Positions 21,392-30,138 of a stretch of DNA of 64,000 bases are shown here, one piece after another (position 1 is the first letter of the stretch; every line of letters starts with the position of its first letter). The DNA lies in assembly GCF_000974445.1 (NCBI RefSeq), contig NZ_BBOJ01000002.1:248001-312000 (forward strand). The letters are read 5' to 3'. This stretch comes from Lentzea aerocolonigenes. Its GTDB lineage: Bacteria; Actinomycetota; Actinomycetes; Mycobacteriales; Pseudonocardiaceae. The position numbers and the translations under genes were made by a program. Below the pieces are notes generated by a model that saw nothing but the letters and a program-made list of their open reading frames with translations, did not search any database and was not told the DNA's origin.

Positions 21392-22154
21392 CCGCGGTCA
21401 GGAGCGTGTCCACGCGCTGAACGCCCTCCGGCAACGCCACGTCGTCCCATCCCGGCCCGCCCACCAGCACCGGAACCCCTTCGATCTCGGTCAGCGGCAC
21501 CTGGTCCGCATACACCCGGTCGTGTGCCCACACGAAGACGATCCGCGGCCCCAACCGAGTCACCGCGCTCACCAACGCGGCCGCCGGCACACGGGCGCCG
21601 AGGTTGCGCGACACGCACCCCTGCTCGGCGAGCGCCGCCGCGAGCACGTCCAGGGGCAGGCTGTGCTGCTCGTCCGGCGCGCACGCCAGCAACGCCGCGG
21701 GCGACCCCACCGCGACCCCGGACACCCGCATCGCGTCCGAGATGCTGCCGCTCGCGACGTGCTCGACCTCGACCCCGCACGCCTGCGCCGAGACCCGCTC
21801 GCCCATCTCGACGAGGAACGGCATCAACACCGCGTCCCACGTGTGCACGACGCCGTGACGCGCGATCAGCCCGACCGCCACCCTGCGCATCCTCGCCGCG
21901 TCGAGCTGGTCGGCGGCGGCCTCGAAGTCGAGGTCACCGGACGGCATGAGGGACGCGGCGGCCGACGCGGGCGCCACACCCGAGTTCGTCAGCTCGACCA
22001 TGCTCTTCAGCCGTGCGACGTCATCTTCGCTGTAGCGGCGATGCTTGCCCTCGTGCCGTGTGCTGGGGCCTAGCCCGTAACGGCGGTCCCACGTGCGCAG
22101 GGTCGTGGGCGAGATGCCGAGCATCCGCGCGACCGCTCCAGCGCTCCACTCCAC
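21366..22154 (-). CDS. MerR-family regulator with B12-binding-type sensor (CarH/LitR-like)
   Basis: 262 residues. A MerR winged HTH fills 1-70 (A-R-M-L-G-I-S-P-T-T-L-R-T-W-D-R-R-Y-G). A helical bundle with E131-H132 and a Rossmann B12-binding domain with D-E-Q-H-S (His164) follow, as in the light-sensing CarH/LitR proteins. The conserved Trp of the W-x9-E-H motif is replaced by Val121, and the usual Gly of D-x-H-x-x-G is Pro167, so ligand binding or photochemistry may differ. GTG at 22154 has GGAGG 6 bases upstream. The likely target is the tspO operon just downstream. Confidence 0.85.
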   Translation of the reverse strand: MEWSAGAVARMLGISPTTLRTWDRRYGLGPSTRHEGKHRRYSEDDVARLKSMVELTNSGVAPASAAASLMPSGDLDFEAAADQLDAARMRRVAVGLIARHGVVHTWDAVLMPFLVEMGERVSAQACGVEVEHVASGSISDAMRVSGVAVGSPAALLACAPDEQHSLPLDVLAAALAEQGCVSRNLGARVPAAALVSAVTRLGPRIVFVWAHDRVYADQVPLTEIEGVPVLVGGPGWDDVALPEGVQRVDTLLTAVETILNRI

Positions 22155-22172
22155 CGCTCACCTCCGTCGCAT

Positions 22173-22185
22173 CGATTTTGAATCG
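22173..22185. promoter_or_regulatory. Second copy of the MerR-type 13-mer, upstream of the MerR/B12 gene
   Basis: CGATTTTGAATCG at 22173-22185 is identical to the motif inside the tspO-operon promoter (there on the other strand). It sits 19-31 bases before the MerR start, matching the 18-30 base distance at the other gene. Such an AT-rich 13-mer recurring in this GC-rich DNA suggests a real operator and autoregulation. Confidence 0.68.
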
Positions 22186-22212
22186 TAAATGCGGGGAGGC
22201 CGGACTGCGGAA

Positions 22213-23166
22213 TCAGGTGTCGAGGCGCCGCCGCTGCTCGTCGTCCAGCACCACGTCGAGCGCGCCGAGACACTCGTCGAGCTGCTCCACCGAGCTCACG
22301 CCGAGCACCGGCAGCACCGGCGGGTCACCGCCCAGCAGCCAGGCGAGGACCACCTGGTTCGGCGTCGCCCCCAGCTCCCGCGCCACCTCGGCCAGCACCG
22401 CCAGCCGCCGCGTGCTGTCCGAGTGGTCGTACTGCTCGGGCAACGGCCGGTCGGACCGCGTGTACGCGCCGGACAGCAGCACCGAATAGCCCAGCACGGT
22501 CAGGTCGGGCTCCGAGCGCGTGTAGTCGAGCATCTCGTCGCTGATGTGCGGGTTCGCCCCGAAGTCCGCGCCCGGCCGCGGCCGCAGGTAAGTGTGGCGC
22601 TGCTGCACGCACGTGAACCCCGGCAGGCCCTGCGCCCGCGCGATCTCCCGGGCCTGGGCGACGCGCCACGCCGCGTGGTTGCTGCACCCGGTCACCCGGA
22701 CCAGGCCGTCGGTGACCAACGACGCGAACGTCGCCACGGTGTCGTGCAGCGGGGTGCGACGGTCCTCGATGTGGGCGTAGTACACGTCGAGGTGGTCGGT
22801 GCCGAGGCGGCGCAGGCTGGCTTCGGCCTGCCTGCGCACCACGTCGTGCGACAGGCCCTCGGCGTGCTCCGGCCAGGCGGCACCGGGCGGGTCCGGCAGC
22901 GCGCCGACCTTGGTGGCGAGCACGACCCGGTCGCGGACGCCCCGTGACGCGAGCCAGCGACCCAGCAGCTCCTCGCTCTCCACGCCGGTGCCGCCGGGCA
23001 CCCAGAACGAGTAGGTGTTGGCCGTGTCGATGAACGTGCCGCCGGCGTCGAGGAACCGGTCGAGCACGGCGAACGCCCGCTCTTCGTCGACCGTCGTGCC
23101 GAAGTACATGGTGCCCAGGCACAGCGCGCTCACGCCGAGTCCGCCGGACAGGGTCCGTTGTTCCAC
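22213..23166 (-). CDS. Aldo/keto reductase
   Basis: 317 residues of an NADP-dependent (beta/alpha)8 barrel. The tetrad can be read as Asp in F-I-D-T-A, Tyr in N-T-Y-S, Lys in A-T-K-V-G and His in Y-A-H-I-E-D. The C-terminal G-V-S-S-V-E-Q-L-D-E motif fits AKR family proteins. GTG at 23166 is preceded by GGGGGGAAG. It is downstream of a terminator, so transcribed separately from ppm1. It ends about 58 bases from the MerR start on the same strand. The substrate is unknown. Confidence 0.88.
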   Translation of the reverse strand: MEQRTLSGGLGVSALCLGTMYFGTTVDEERAFAVLDRFLDAGGTFIDTANTYSFWVPGGTGVESEELLGRWLASRGVRDRVVLATKVGALPDPPGAAWPEHAEGLSHDVVRRQAEASLRRLGTDHLDVYYAHIEDRRTPLHDTVATFASLVTDGLVRVTGCSNHAAWRVAQAREIARAQGLPGFTCVQQRHTYLRPRPGADFGANPHISDEMLDYTRSEPDLTVLGYSVLLSGAYTRSDRPLPEQYDHSDSTRRLAVLAEVARELGATPNQVVLAWLLGGDPPVLPVLGVSSVEQLDECLGALDVVLDDEQRRRLDT

Positions 23167-23185
23167 GTCTTCCCCCCAGAAAACG

Positions 23186-23218
23186 ACCTCGGACCGCCCG
23201 GTGTGGACGGTCCGAGGT
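23186..23218 (-). terminator. Hairpin terminator after ppm1
   Basis: Bases 23186-23196 pair perfectly with 23208-23218 (11 bp) around an 11-base loop, directly after the ppm1 stop on the minus strand. It isolates lnt-ppm1 from the aldo/keto reductase. Confidence 0.78.
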
Positions 23219-23226
23219 GGACGGTG

Positions 23227-23994
23227 CTACTTCTTCTTGCCCGCGAACAGCTCCTTGAGCTGCGTGCCGCGGCGGCGCAGGCCCCACTTCGTCACGCGGA
23301 TCAGCGCCTCGCGGACGATGTTGCCGCTCATCTTCGACTCGCCGAACTCGCGTTCCTGGAACGTGATCGGCACCTCGCGCACGCGGAAGCCGAGCTCCAG
23401 CGTCCGCCACAGCAGGTCGATCTGGAAGCAGTACCCGGCCGACGCGACCGAGGCGAGGTTCAGCTTGCGCAGGGTGTCCGCGCGGAACGCCCGGTAGCCG
23501 CCCGTCATGTCGCGGATGTTCGCGCCCAGCGCGAGCCGCGAGTACAGCGAGCCGCCCAGCGACAGCAGCTTGCGCTGCGTCGGCCAGTTCACGACCTCGC
23601 CGCCGGGCACCCAGCGCGAGCCGAGCACCAGGTCGGCCTTCGGCAGCGCGTCCAGCAGGCGGTGGAGCTGCTCGGGGGCGTGCGAGCCGTCGGCGTCCAT
23701 TTCGCACACGACGCCGTAGTCGCGGGCCAGCGCCCACTGGAAGCCGGCGACGTACGCGGCGCCCAGGCCGGCCTTCTCGGTGCGGTGCATGACGTGGACC
23801 CGCTCGTCGGCGGCCGCCATCTCGTCGGCGAGCTGGCCGGTGCCATCGGGGCTGCCGTCGTCGACCACCAGCACGTGCACCTCGGGCAGTGCCGTGTGCA
23901 GTCTCTTGACGATCTTTCCGATGTTGTCCCGCTCGTTGTAGGTCGGGATCACCACCAGCACCTGCCCGAGTTCCTGGTCAGGCTGCTGCGCCAT
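23227..23994 (-). CDS. ppm1: Polyprenol monophosphomannose synthase
   Basis: 255 residues of a GT2 glycosyltransferase. It has [10 protein letters not shown], the D-D-G-S-P-D-G-T nucleotide site and E-M-D-A-D-G-S-H as the metal-binding Asp motif, then T-G-G-Y-R-A-F. It is predicted to transfer mannose from GDP-mannose to polyprenyl phosphate, feeding protein O-mannosylation and lipoglycans. There is no membrane domain of its own; the neighbouring lnt product supplies one. In Mycobacterium tuberculosis these two functions are fused, and here they overlap by 17 bases. The ATG at 23994 lies inside the lnt 3' end. Confidence 0.9.
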   Translation of the reverse strand: MAQQPDQELGQVLVVIPTYNERDNIGKIVKRLHTALPEVHVLVVDDGSPDGTGQLADEMAAADERVHVMHRTEKAGLGAAYVAGFQWALARDYGVVCEMDADGSHAPEQLHRLLDALPKADLVLGSRWVPGGEVVNWPTQRKLLSLGGSLYSRLALGANIRDMTGGYRAFRADTLRKLNLASVASAGYCFQIDLLWRTLELGFRVREVPITFQEREFGESKMSGNIVREALIRVTKWGLRRRGTQLKELFAGKKK

Positions 23995-25525
23995 TCGAGT
24001 CCTTCCGTCGTCGTGCGAAGCCCAGCGCCAACGCGGCAAGGCCCGCAGCGGTCATCACCCACTCGGGCCAGGCTCCTAGCCAAGTCGCCAGCGTAGTCTG
24101 CGACCGAAGTGGCAGCTCCGCGACCAGGGCACCGGGCACGAACAAGCCAGTCTTCTGAGTGACGGAACCGTCGGGTTGGACGATCGCGCTGACCCCGGAC
24201 GTGGCCGCCACGACCACCGCCCTGCCGTGCTCGACGGCACGCAGCCGTGACATGGAAAGCTGCTGGTAGGTCATCTCCGTGTACCCGAACGTGGCGTTGT
24301 TCGTCGGGATCGCGATGATCGTCGCGCCGGCCGTCACGGAGTCGCGGACGACTGAGTCGAACGCCACTTCGTAACATGTGTCAATCGCGACCTTCGCGGG
24401 CCCCATGACGAAACCGTCCGGGTCCGAACCGGGCTGGAACACCCCCGCACGGTCCACGGTGGACGTGAACAGCCGGAAGAACGACCGCATCGGCATCGTC
24501 TCGCCGAACGGCTGGAGCTTGCGCTTGGTGTAGGTGTCCGTCGGCCCCTTGCCCGGCTCCCACAGCACGACGGTGTTGCGCGGCAGCCCGTCCTTGCGGT
24601 CGACGACCACGGCACCGACCGCGATCGGCGCCTTGATCGCGTCGGCGGCCGCGTCGATCACCGCCGCCGCGTCGACGTTGCGGAACGGGTCGATGTCGGA
24701 CGAGTTCTCCGGCCAGATCACGATGTCCGGCTGCTTCACCTTGCCCGCGGCGACATCCGCGGCCAGCTCCACGGTCTTCTTGGCGTGGTTGTCGAGCACG
24801 GCCCGGCGCTGCGCGTTGAAGTCGAGGCCCGCGCGCGGCACGTTGCCCTGGATCGCGGCGACGGTGACGGTCCCGGCCGAGGCGTCGACCCCGACGGGCA
24901 CGACCAGTCCGGCCAGCAGCGGCACCAGGAACAACGGCACGCCGAGCTTCCAGTTCTTGAGCACCCAGAACAGCCCGAACCCGGTCAGCACCACCGCGAA
25001 CGACACCAGCGGCGCCCCGCCGAGCGAGGCCAGCGGCAGGTACCAGCCCTCGGGCTGACCGAACGCGATCTTGCCCCAGGTGAAGCCGCCGAACGGGAAG
25101 ACCCCGCGCAACGCCTCGTCGCCGACCCACAGCAACGCCGCCCACAACGGCCACCCCGGCACGCGCGACGCGAACGCCATCGCGGCCGTGCCGATGGAGA
25201 TCATCAGCGCGCACGCCAGCGCCAGCGGCAGCCACGCGATCAGCCCGACGAACTCACCGGTCCACCGCAGCAGCGGCACCATGAACCCGAGCCCGAACAG
25301 CAGTCCGTAGCCGAACCCGGCCCGCGCGCGCCGTTCGTGGATCGTCCAGGCCAGCAACGCGAACCCGACCGGCGCGAGGAACCACAGCGGGCGCGGCGGG
25401 AAGCTCAGGTAGATCAGCACGCCGCCGGCGACGGCGAGTGCCATCCGCAACAGCACCGGCGGGCTCACTCGGCGCTTGCGAGCGGGCAATTCCGGCGATT
25501 CCGGCGCGATGGGGGGTGCGACCAC
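23978..25525 (-). CDS. lnt: Apolipoprotein N-acyltransferase
   Basis: 515 residues: about seven N-terminal membrane helices, a nitrilase-fold extracytoplasmic domain (about 220-470), and a final helix. The catalytic triad is visible as Glu in I-W-P-E-N-S, Lys in K-R-K-L-Q-P-F-G-E and Cys in D-T-C-Y-E-V. It should N-acylate the lipid-modified Cys of lipoproteins. GTG at 25525 lies 6 bases after TAGGCT (25537-25532), so the transcript may be leaderless. It is co-transcribed with ppm1. The AMP-ligase gene is divergent, with only 37 bases between the starts. Confidence 0.92.
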   Translation of the reverse strand: MVAPPIAPESPELPARKRRVSPPVLLRMALAVAGGVLIYLSFPPRPLWFLAPVGFALLAWTIHERRARAGFGYGLLFGLGFMVPLLRWTGEFVGLIAWLPLALACALMISIGTAAMAFASRVPGWPLWAALLWVGDEALRGVFPFGGFTWGKIAFGQPEGWYLPLASLGGAPLVSFAVVLTGFGLFWVLKNWKLGVPLFLVPLLAGLVVPVGVDASAGTVTVAAIQGNVPRAGLDFNAQRRAVLDNHAKKTVELAADVAAGKVKQPDIVIWPENSSDIDPFRNVDAAAVIDAAADAIKAPIAVGAVVVDRKDGLPRNTVVLWEPGKGPTDTYTKRKLQPFGETMPMRSFFRLFTSTVDRAGVFQPGSDPDGFVMGPAKVAIDTCYEVAFDSVVRDSVTAGATIIAIPTNNATFGYTEMTYQQLSMSRLRAVEHGRAVVVAATSGVSAIVQPDGSVTQKTGLFVPGALVAELPLRSQTTLATWLGAWPEWVMTAAGLAALALGFARRRKDSNGAAA

Positions 25526-25562
25526 CCGATCAGCCTACGAGGCCCAGGAGTAGACAGGACGT

Positions 25563-26948
25563 ATGACCTACGTGGATCTTGTTCTGCAGAAGCTTTCCAC
25601 GGATGGCGACCGCGAGGCGGTGATCGGCGGCGACACCAGACTCACCCGTTCCCAGGCACGCGACCTGCTGTTCCGGCTCGCGGACGGTCTCGTCCAGCGC
25701 GGTGTGAAACCGGGCGACGGCGTGGCGGTGTACGTCGGCAACACCCCAGAGGCGGTTCTGCTGAACCTCGCCGTCCACCTGCTCGGCGGCCGGCTGGTGT
25801 ACGTGCCACCGGAGCCCGGTCCCGCCGAGCTCAAGGCCCTCGTCGAGCGCGCCGAGGTCGCCGGGGTCGTCGTCGACCCGTCGTTCGGCGAGCAGATCGA
25901 CGGCTGGCACCTCCAGGACCTTCCCGGCGACCCCGTCGAACGCGTCCCGGCCCCGGAGTTCGCCACCGTCGCCTACACCGGGGGCACCACCGGGCTGCCG
26001 AAGCTCGCGGTGCACCGGCCCAACCCCCTCGCCGCTACGGATCCCCGCGCGGCCATGCCTCCGGTGACCATGCTGTGCAACACCCTGATCACCCACGGCA
26101 GCGGATCCTCCATGTCGAAGGCCGCGCTGGTCACCGGGTCGAAGCTGGTGCTGGGCCCGTCGACGTTCGACGCGGACACGTTCGTGCGCCTGGCCCGCGA
26201 CGAGCAGATCGCCGTGACGATGTTCGTGCCGCCGATGCTGTACGAGGTGCTCGACCACCCGGACTGTCCCGGCCCGCAGTTCGGCATGGTCCTCGTCGGT
26301 GGCTCGCCACTCGCCCCGAGGCGGCTGCGCCAGGCGATCGAGAAGTGGGGCCCGGTCGTCAACCAGGGGTACGGCATGACCGAGGCACTGGGCATCGCGA
26401 TGATGCCTGGCACCGACATCGATCTCGACCGCCCGGAAACCCTGCGCACGGTCGGCAGGCCCGACCCGGCGATGGAGGTCGAGATCCGTGACGGCGACGT
26501 GTGGGTGCGCGGCCCGTTCGTCATGGAGGGCTATTGGGGCGAACCTCCGTTGAGCGAAACGGCCGATGGCTGGTTCAACACCGGCGACATGGGCTATTTG
26601 GACGACGACGGTTATCTGTACCTCAACGACCGCAGCAAAGACGTCATCGTCACGGGCCGGACCTCGGACAACGTCTATTCACGCCTGCTTGACGACTTCC
26701 TCGTCACGCTTCCCGGCATCCGTCAGGCGGCAGCGGTCGGGCGGCCGGACGAGGCGCTCGGCGAGGTCGTGCACCTTTTCCTGGTCACCGACGGACAAGA
26801 AGATGTCGATGTCGACAGGATTCGCGATTCGGTGGTGGCCGAACTGGGTGATCTTTACCAGCCCAGAGGCGTCACGATCGTCGACCAGCTCCCGCTGACG
26901 AAGGTGGGAAAGGTCGACAAGCGCAAGTTGCGTTCCCAGTTTCGGTAA
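25563..26948 (+). CDS. Acyl-CoA synthetase / AMP-binding enzyme (class I adenylate-forming)
   Basis: 461 residues. The P-loop Y-T-G-G-T-T-G-L-P-K, the A5 motif N-Q-G-Y-G-M-T-E, N-T-G-D-M-G-Y, and the A10 lysine in L-P-L-T-K-V-G-K-V-D-K-R-K are all present, so both adenylation and thioesterification should work. It is shorter than most such ligases (500-550). TAGACA at 25551-25556 ends 6 bases before the ATG. The TetR gene follows after 27 bases and probably regulates it. The acyl substrate is not predictable. Confidence 0.88.
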   Translation: MTYVDLVLQKLSTDGDREAVIGGDTRLTRSQARDLLFRLADGLVQRGVKPGDGVAVYVGNTPEAVLLNLAVHLLGGRLVYVPPEPGPAELKALVERAEVAGVVVDPSFGEQIDGWHLQDLPGDPVERVPAPEFATVAYTGGTTGLPKLAVHRPNPLAATDPRAAMPPVTMLCNTLITHGSGSSMSKAALVTGSKLVLGPSTFDADTFVRLARDEQIAVTMFVPPMLYEVLDHPDCPGPQFGMVLVGGSPLAPRRLRQAIEKWGPVVNQGYGMTEALGIAMMPGTDIDLDRPETLRTVGRPDPAMEVEIRDGDVWVRGPFVMEGYWGEPPLSETADGWFNTGDMGYLDDDGYLYLNDRSKDVIVTGRTSDNVYSRLLDDFLVTLPGIRQAAAVGRPDEALGEVVHLFLVTDGQEDVDVDRIRDSVVAELGDLYQPRGVTIVDQLPLTKVGKVDKRKLRSQFR

Positions 26949-26975
26949 GGTTCGAGGTAAATCAGGAGGTGACGG

Positions 26976-27581
26976 ATGCCCCGTCCAAGCGTGGAAGCCG
27001 AACGCAAGGCGCAGATCCTCGCGTCCACCTGCAAGGTGATCGCGGCCGAGGGCTTCCGCCACCTCCGCGTCTCCGACGTGGCCAAGGACGCGGGCGTCTC
27101 CGGTGGCACGGTCCACTACTACTTCGAGACCAAGCGCGAGCTGACCGACGCGGCGTTCGAGCACTGCTTCGAACAGTCGGTCGCCCGCCGCCGCTGGATC
27201 CTCGAGTCGGACGAGCCGCCGCTGTCACGCCTGCGCATGGTCGTCGAGTCGTACCTGCCGGAGGGCGCGGAGACCGTCGAGGCGTGGAAGGTCTGGGCCG
27301 AGCTCTGGGTCGAGGCCATCCGCAACCCCGAGCTGCAGGAGCTCAACGAGCGCTTCTACGGCGAGTGGCGCGACATCGTGGCGAGCATCTTCCGCGACGG
27401 CCAGCGCTCCGGCGACATCCACGCGCCGGGCGACCCGGTCGAGCTGGCGAACATGATGGTCAGCATGCTCGACGGCCTCGCGCTTCAGGTGCTGGCGGGC
27501 TCGAAGGCCATGACGGTCGACGCCATGCGCACCACCTGCCTGAGGTTCGTCGACCAGCTCTCCACGGCGTCCGTCGGGTAG
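26976..27581 (+). CDS. TetR-family transcriptional repressor
   Basis: 201 residues. The N-terminal HTH (about 10-55) has the typical I-A-A-E-G-F-R-H-L-R-V-S-D-V-A-K-D-A-G recognition region and the H-Y-Y-F-E-T-K-R-E-L motif. The helical C-terminal domain would bind an inducer, plausibly an acyl-CoA made by the preceding ligase. AGGAGG lies just upstream of the ATG. It is co-directional with the ligase gene. The last 97 bases overlap the 3' end of a convergent membrane gene. Confidence 0.9.
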   Translation: MPRPSVEAERKAQILASTCKVIAAEGFRHLRVSDVAKDAGVSGGTVHYYFETKRELTDAAFEHCFEQSVARRRWILESDEPPLSRLRMVVESYLPEGAETVEAWKVWAELWVEAIRNPELQELNERFYGEWRDIVASIFRDGQRSGDIHAPGDPVELANMMVSMLDGLALQVLAGSKAMTVDAMRTTCLRFVDQLSTASVG

Positions 27582-28747
27582 CTCACCCCGCCGACCGTCA
27601 CGCACAGGACGATCAGCAGCACCACCGGCGTGCGCGTGAAACCGAGGAACAGCAACCCCTTCGGCACGGGCACGGTCTCCGCGAACCGCTGCGCCTCGCT
27701 CAGCAACAGCCCGCCGAACATCAGCACCAGTACCGCCAACGGCATCGTGCGCCCCATCGCGTTCACCGCGACGAGCGACGCGCCCGCGGTGGTGACGATC
27801 GCGGCCGTGAACCACCAGTGGTGCGGAGAGTGCCAGGGCCCCTTCCCGCTGTGGGCCATGAGCCAGTCCCCGAACAACACGGCGACAACGGTGAGCACGA
27901 GCACCCGCAACGCCGTGAGCACACCCTGCCCGTCGGCCTCGTACGCGATCGGCACGTAGGCGATCCCGAGCGAGACGAGCGGCGTCACCGCCAACACCCG
28001 AGCGACCCGCGTGACAGCCGGCCGTTGTTCTGCGGGCGGCCGCATCGCAACCCTGGCCCTGACCCGCTCCGCCTCCCCGACCTTGCTGCGCGCCGCCTCC
28101 GCGTCCCCCTGCTCCCACACCACCCACACGAGCCCGAGGAACACGACGACCCCGAGCACCACCGCGTACCCGGTGAGCTGCCGCGGCCCGTAAACCCACC
28201 CGATCCCGCCGACCAGAACGCACAACCCCAGCCGTATCAACGACCCCAGTTCCGGCCGCGCGCTCCGCCACGTCTTCTGCGGCCACGACGTCAACACGAG
28301 CCGCCGCGCAACGAACCACACGCTGGCCCCCGTCGCCACGGCCGCCAGCCACATCGCGAGCCCAACCCCTGGCTGCCGCAACGACTTCGTGTCACCGAGG
28401 AGCACCATGGCCGCGACGAGCGCGACGACCGCCGCCGGAATCCTGAGCCGCCCCAACGCCCACAGGTGCTGACGCACCCACCGATCCCTGTTGCGCCAGG
28501 CGGACTCTCCCGCGACCAGGGTCAGCAGTCCGAGCGCGCCGAACGCGAGGGGATTGCCGGCGAGATGCGCTGTGGCCAGCACCCCGATCGGCAGAGCCCG
28601 CGGGATCGGACTTTCAGCGAGAGTGACGCTGCGCAACGGCGACGGCTGCCCGTTGAGCTCCTGGACGCGCAGCCACTGCCACGCGCGCCAGAGCAGTGGG
28701 ACGTACACCGCGACAAAGACCGCGTCGACGAGAAGATCGATGCTCAT
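27485..28747 (-). CDS. Polytopic membrane protein of unknown function
   Basis: 420 residues with about 10-12 hydrophobic helices spread from residue 5 to about 395. A charged cytoplasmic loop with A-R-S-K-V-G-E-A-E-R-V-R lies near the middle. No transporter or enzyme motif is recognised. The ATG at 28747 has GGGGAGG well placed upstream. The 3' end overlaps the TetR gene by 97 bases on the opposite strand, which is long for convergent neighbours. It may be an uncharacterised transporter or anchor; it is left unassigned. Confidence 0.75.
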   Translation of the reverse strand: MSIDLLVDAVFVAVYVPLLWRAWQWLRVQELNGQPSPLRSVTLAESPIPRALPIGVLATAHLAGNPLAFGALGLLTLVAGESAWRNRDRWVRQHLWALGRLRIPAAVVALVAAMVLLGDTKSLRQPGVGLAMWLAAVATGASVWFVARRLVLTSWPQKTWRSARPELGSLIRLGLCVLVGGIGWVYGPRQLTGYAVVLGVVVFLGLVWVVWEQGDAEAARSKVGEAERVRARVAMRPPAEQRPAVTRVARVLAVTPLVSLGIAYVPIAYEADGQGVLTALRVLVLTVVAVLFGDWLMAHSGKGPWHSPHHWWFTAAIVTTAGASLVAVNAMGRTMPLAVLVLMFGGLLLSEAQRFAETVPVPKGLLFLGFTRTPVVLLIVLCVTVGGVSYPTDAVESWSTNLRQVVRMASTVMAFEPAST

Positions 28748-28884
28748 CTCGGCCTCCCCAAGGGTTGCGGGACAACCGTGGAGTCGCAGGTCAGAGCGTC
28801 GGGGTTACGTGCTGTAGCTCATCCGGGTGAAATCAGGGTTCATCCCCGATGCAACACGTGGACTAGTTGGCGCATTGTGGGTAT

Positions 28885-29079
28885 ATGACCACGACAGTTG
28901 CTTTGAGCAGGCCCAGGACCAACCGGATGATCGCGGGTGTGTGCGCGGGGCTCGCCCAGCGCTGGGGCATGAAGGCGAGCACGGTGCGCATTCTGTTCCT
29001 GCTGTCCTGCCTTCTGCCCGGACCGCAGTTCGTCGTCTACCTCGTGCTCTGGGTGATCATGCCGGACCGCGGTTACTGA
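28885..29079 (+). CDS. PspC-domain small membrane protein
   Basis: 64 residues. The pattern R-M-I-A-G-V-C-A-G-L-A, then R-I-L-F-L-L and the C-terminal Y-L-V-L-W-V-I-M-P matches the PspC domain, a one-to-two-helix membrane module linked to envelope stress. The ATG at 28885 was chosen because the domain starts soon after; the TTG at 28867 gives an unlikely Cys/His extension. Its end overlaps the convergent DUF397 gene by 23 bases. Confidence 0.85.
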   Translation: MTTTVALSRPRTNRMIAGVCAGLAQRWGMKASTVRILFLLSCLLPGPQFVVYLVLWVIMPDRGY

Positions 29080-29224
29080 CCGACCGCAGGAACGCCGTCC
29101 ACGCTGCCGGGCTGACCGGCAGGTGGGTGGCGGGAGCCTTGGAGTCCCGGATGCCAACGCGCCGACCGACCTCAACACAGTCAGAATCGGTCGCGCTGTA
29201 GCTGCTCTTCCGCCACTCGACCAT
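29057..29224 (-). CDS. DUF397 small regulatory partner protein
   Basis: 55 residues starting M-V-E-W-R-K-S-S-Y-S, followed by C-V-E-V and I-R-D-S-K, ending W-T-A-F-L-R. This is the standard DUF397 signature. The ATG at 29224 is preceded by GAGGAGG. It follows the XRE regulator gene by 11 bases. In Streptomyces such DUF397 proteins pair with XRE/DUF5753 regulators (WhiJ/AbaA-like loci) and antagonise them in developmental control. That role is inferred here from family and position. Confidence 0.88.
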   Translation of the reverse strand: MVEWRKSSYSATDSDCVEVGRRVGIRDSKAPATHLPVSPAAWTAFLRSVSNRGPA

Positions 29225-29235
29225 CCGGGGCCTCC

Positions 29236-30054
29236 TCAGGACACGATGCTGGTGATCAACTCCCTCGATTCTTCCGCACTGAGCGCCATTCGGTCCATCG
29301 CCTTCACCACATCCTGGTAGAGCGCCATTGATGCCTTGTCATCGAGAAACAGCGCCGAGTTCAGACTGCCCTGGTAGACGACAGGCTCGTACTTCTCGAA
29401 CTTCAGCAGGGTGAAGTCACCGGTCAGCGCACGCCCGGCAGGCAAGACACGCAGGCTGATGTACGGTCTCACCAGCATGCGCAGTAGCTCGTGAAGCTGG
29501 TCGCGCATCACGTCGCTGCAGCCAACCACGGAATACAGCACCGGCTCGTACACGTAGAACACGAACTTCCTGTGCCCCGCAACGATGGTTCGCCGCTCCA
29601 TTCGTGCTGCCACCATCTGCGGCACGTCCTCAGCCTTGATGAAGGGTGAGTCCTCAGCCACAGCGCGCGCGTACGGCTCGATCTGCAACAAGCCCGGCAG
29701 ATAGAGCGAACTCCAGTGGACGATCTCCTTCGCGATCCGCTCGTGCTCGATCAAGGTGCGGACGTGAGGCGGCAGCACCGAGTCGTACAGCTGCAGCCAG
29801 CCCTTCTTCCTCGACTCCAGGTAGAGCTCCGTCAGATGCTGGACCTCACCCGGCGGCACCTGACACACGCCGAGCAAGTAGGTGAACTCTTCGAGGCTGA
29901 CCCCACCCTTGCCGTTGACGAAGTCCGACAGCTTGGGCGGGTCCCACCCGAGCCGCCGCGCGAGTTCGGACTCCTTCAGACCCGTTGGGGCTATCACGGC
30001 GCGAACGCTCTCGCCGAACTCGCGTCCCAGCACTGTGGACACTCTCTTTGGCAT
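29236..30054 (-). CDS. XRE-family HTH regulator with DUF5753 domain
   Basis: 272 residues. An XRE helix-turn-helix sits at about 15-70 (E-S-E-L-A-R-R-L-G-W-D-P-P-K-L-S), followed by a DUF5753 ligand/partner domain with Y-L-P-G-L-L-Q-I-E-P-Y-A-R and the R-V-L-P-A-G-R segment. It heads a two-gene unit with the DUF397 partner. A 20-bp near-palindrome upstream is the likely operator. These pairs control differentiation and antibiotic production in streptomycetes; the target here is unknown. Confidence 0.9.
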   Translation of the reverse strand: MPKRVSTVLGREFGESVRAVIAPTGLKESELARRLGWDPPKLSDFVNGKGGVSLEEFTYLLGVCQVPPGEVQHLTELYLESRKKGWLQLYDSVLPPHVRTLIEHERIAKEIVHWSSLYLPGLLQIEPYARAVAEDSPFIKAEDVPQMVAARMERRTIVAGHRKFVFYVYEPVLYSVVGCSDVMRDQLHELLRMLVRPYISLRVLPAGRALTGDFTLLKFEKYEPVVYQGSLNSALFLDDKASMALYQDVVKAMDRMALSAEESRELITSIVS

Positions 30055-30091
30055 GTCGGCGAAACTAGCGCCGCAGACGGCCCGTGCTCCA

Positions 30092-30111
30092 TCATTTCGG
30101 ACCCAAAATGA
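30092..30111. promoter_or_regulatory. Near-palindromic operator upstream of the XRE/DUF397 pair
   Basis: TCATTTCGGACCCAAAATGA matches its own reverse complement at 16 of 20 positions, with perfect TCATTT/AAATGA ends. It lies 38 bases before the XRE start and 28 bases after the end of the DUF4239 gene on the same strand. Its position and symmetry suggest autoregulation by the XRE protein. Confidence 0.6.
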
Positions 30112-30138
30112 CCTGAAGGTAGCACTGTTAGAAGGGTT

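Noticed and set aside
25526..25562. A missing small gene between lnt and the ligase
   Set aside because: Only 37 bases, fully explained by two divergent -10 elements.
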